Source: Bacteroidales bacterium (GTDB lineage: Bacteria > Bacteroidota > Bacteroidia > Bacteroidales > 4484-276). Taken from it: a DNA stretch of 14,282 nucleotides. The position numbers and the translations under genes were made by a program. Every line of letters begins with the position of its first letter. Position 1 is the stretch's first letter. Below the pieces are notes generated by a model. It saw only the letters and a list, made by a program, of their open reading frames with translations. It was not told the origin of the DNA and searched no databases. The stretch lies in assembly GCA_029939965.1 (NCBI GenBank), contig JAOZRY010000034.1, positions 1-14,282 on the forward strand. Direction: 5' to 3'. Shown in pieces: positions 13,942 through 14,282 of this stretch.

Positions 13942-14282
13942 CTACTTCACAATATCGATTAACTCAACATCGAAAATCAGGGTTGCATGTGGTAAAATAT
14001 CTTTACCAGCACCACGCTCACCGTATCCAATTTTTGAAGGAATAATCAATGTAGCTTTACTTCCAACATTTAGCATTGCAATACCTTCGTCCCAGCCTTT
14101 AATTACTCGCCCCTGACCAATAGGAAACTCAATGGGAGTACCGCGATCTACCGATGAATCAAACTTAGTACCATCAAGTAATGTCCCGGTGTAATGTACC
14201 TTTACACGATCACCTTTTTTTGGTTTCGGGCCACTACCTTCTTTTTCAACTATAACATACAATCCTGATTTTGTAGGCTTTG
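13942..14282 (-). CDS. FKBP-type peptidyl-prolyl cis-trans isomerase (5' partial)
   Basis: A proline isomerase and chaperone domain, read from the - strand and cut by the right edge. An in-frame TTG at 14262 could be mistaken for the start, but the frame stays open beyond it and encodes KPTKSGL before YVIVEKEGSGPKPKKGD, a classic lead-in to FKBP domains. TTG is therefore an internal Leu, and the true start lies outside. The FK506-pocket residues are all present: HYTG, FDSS, VIKGWDEG, IGYGERGAG and the final IFDVELI. Upstream dimerisation or signal-peptide parts, as in FkpA/Mip types, cannot be seen. The gene ends with TAG 41 bases from the stop of the last glycosyltransferase gene, facing it tail to tail, so it is not part of the glycan operon. 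Confidence 0.93.
   Translation of the reverse strand, partial: KPTKSGLYVIVEKEGSGPKPKKGDRVKVHYTGTLLDGTKFDSSVDRGTPIEFPIGQGRVIKGWDEGIAMLNVGSKATLIIPSKIGYGERGAGKDILPHATLIFDVELIDIVK

Noticed and set aside
13934..14116. Short + strand frame opposite the FKBP gene
   Set aside because: The - strand protein has a complete set of FKBP motifs; the + strand frame is its antisense shadow.

Overview
The window is one strand-uniform exopolysaccharide or surface-glycan locus of a low-GC Gram-negative bacterium, most likely a member of the Bacteroidota. The clues are the AT-rich DNA, the A-rich leaders in place of Shine-Dalgarno sequences in front of most genes, a Wzc/GumC-type co-polymerase, and a polymerase of the RVFSFYSDAGQFG type. 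The phylum is inferred from style and motifs, not from a marker gene, and I cannot place the genus.

Layout: twelve genes on the + strand run from the left edge to 13900, with gaps of at most 72 bases and several stop/start overlaps, so they look like one transcription unit whose beginning lies outside the window. In order: the C-terminal cytoplasmic domain of a polysaccharide co-polymerase with a degenerate tyrosine-kinase fold (cut by the edge), a Wzx-type flippase, a Wzy/O-antigen-ligase family polymerase, CysQ phosphatase, a soluble GT2 glycosyltransferase, a membrane GT2, an asparagine-synthetase-like amidotransferase without the glutaminase cysteine, two GT-B glycosyltransferases, a hexapeptide-repeat O-acyltransferase, a membrane acyltransferase-3 and a second membrane GT2. 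A convergent FKBP-type peptidyl-prolyl isomerase on the - strand, cut by the right edge, marks the end of the locus. An imperfect hairpin between the two convergent genes may be a terminator.

How it should work: five glycosyltransferases assemble a repeat unit on a lipid carrier, acyltransferases and perhaps the amidotransferase decorate it, the flippase moves it across the inner membrane, the polymerase joins the units, and the co-polymerase sets chain length and links to an outer-membrane exporter. No initiating phosphoglycosyl transferase, outer-membrane exporter or sugar-nucleotide synthesis gene is present, so those must be upstream or elsewhere.

There is no RNA gene, CRISPR array, insertion sequence or integrase that I can support, and no gene-free stretch longer than 300 bases. 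I see no clearly new type of system. The parts most worth a second look are the cysteine-less amidotransferase, the degenerate kinase domain, and the cysQ gene embedded in a glycan operon.
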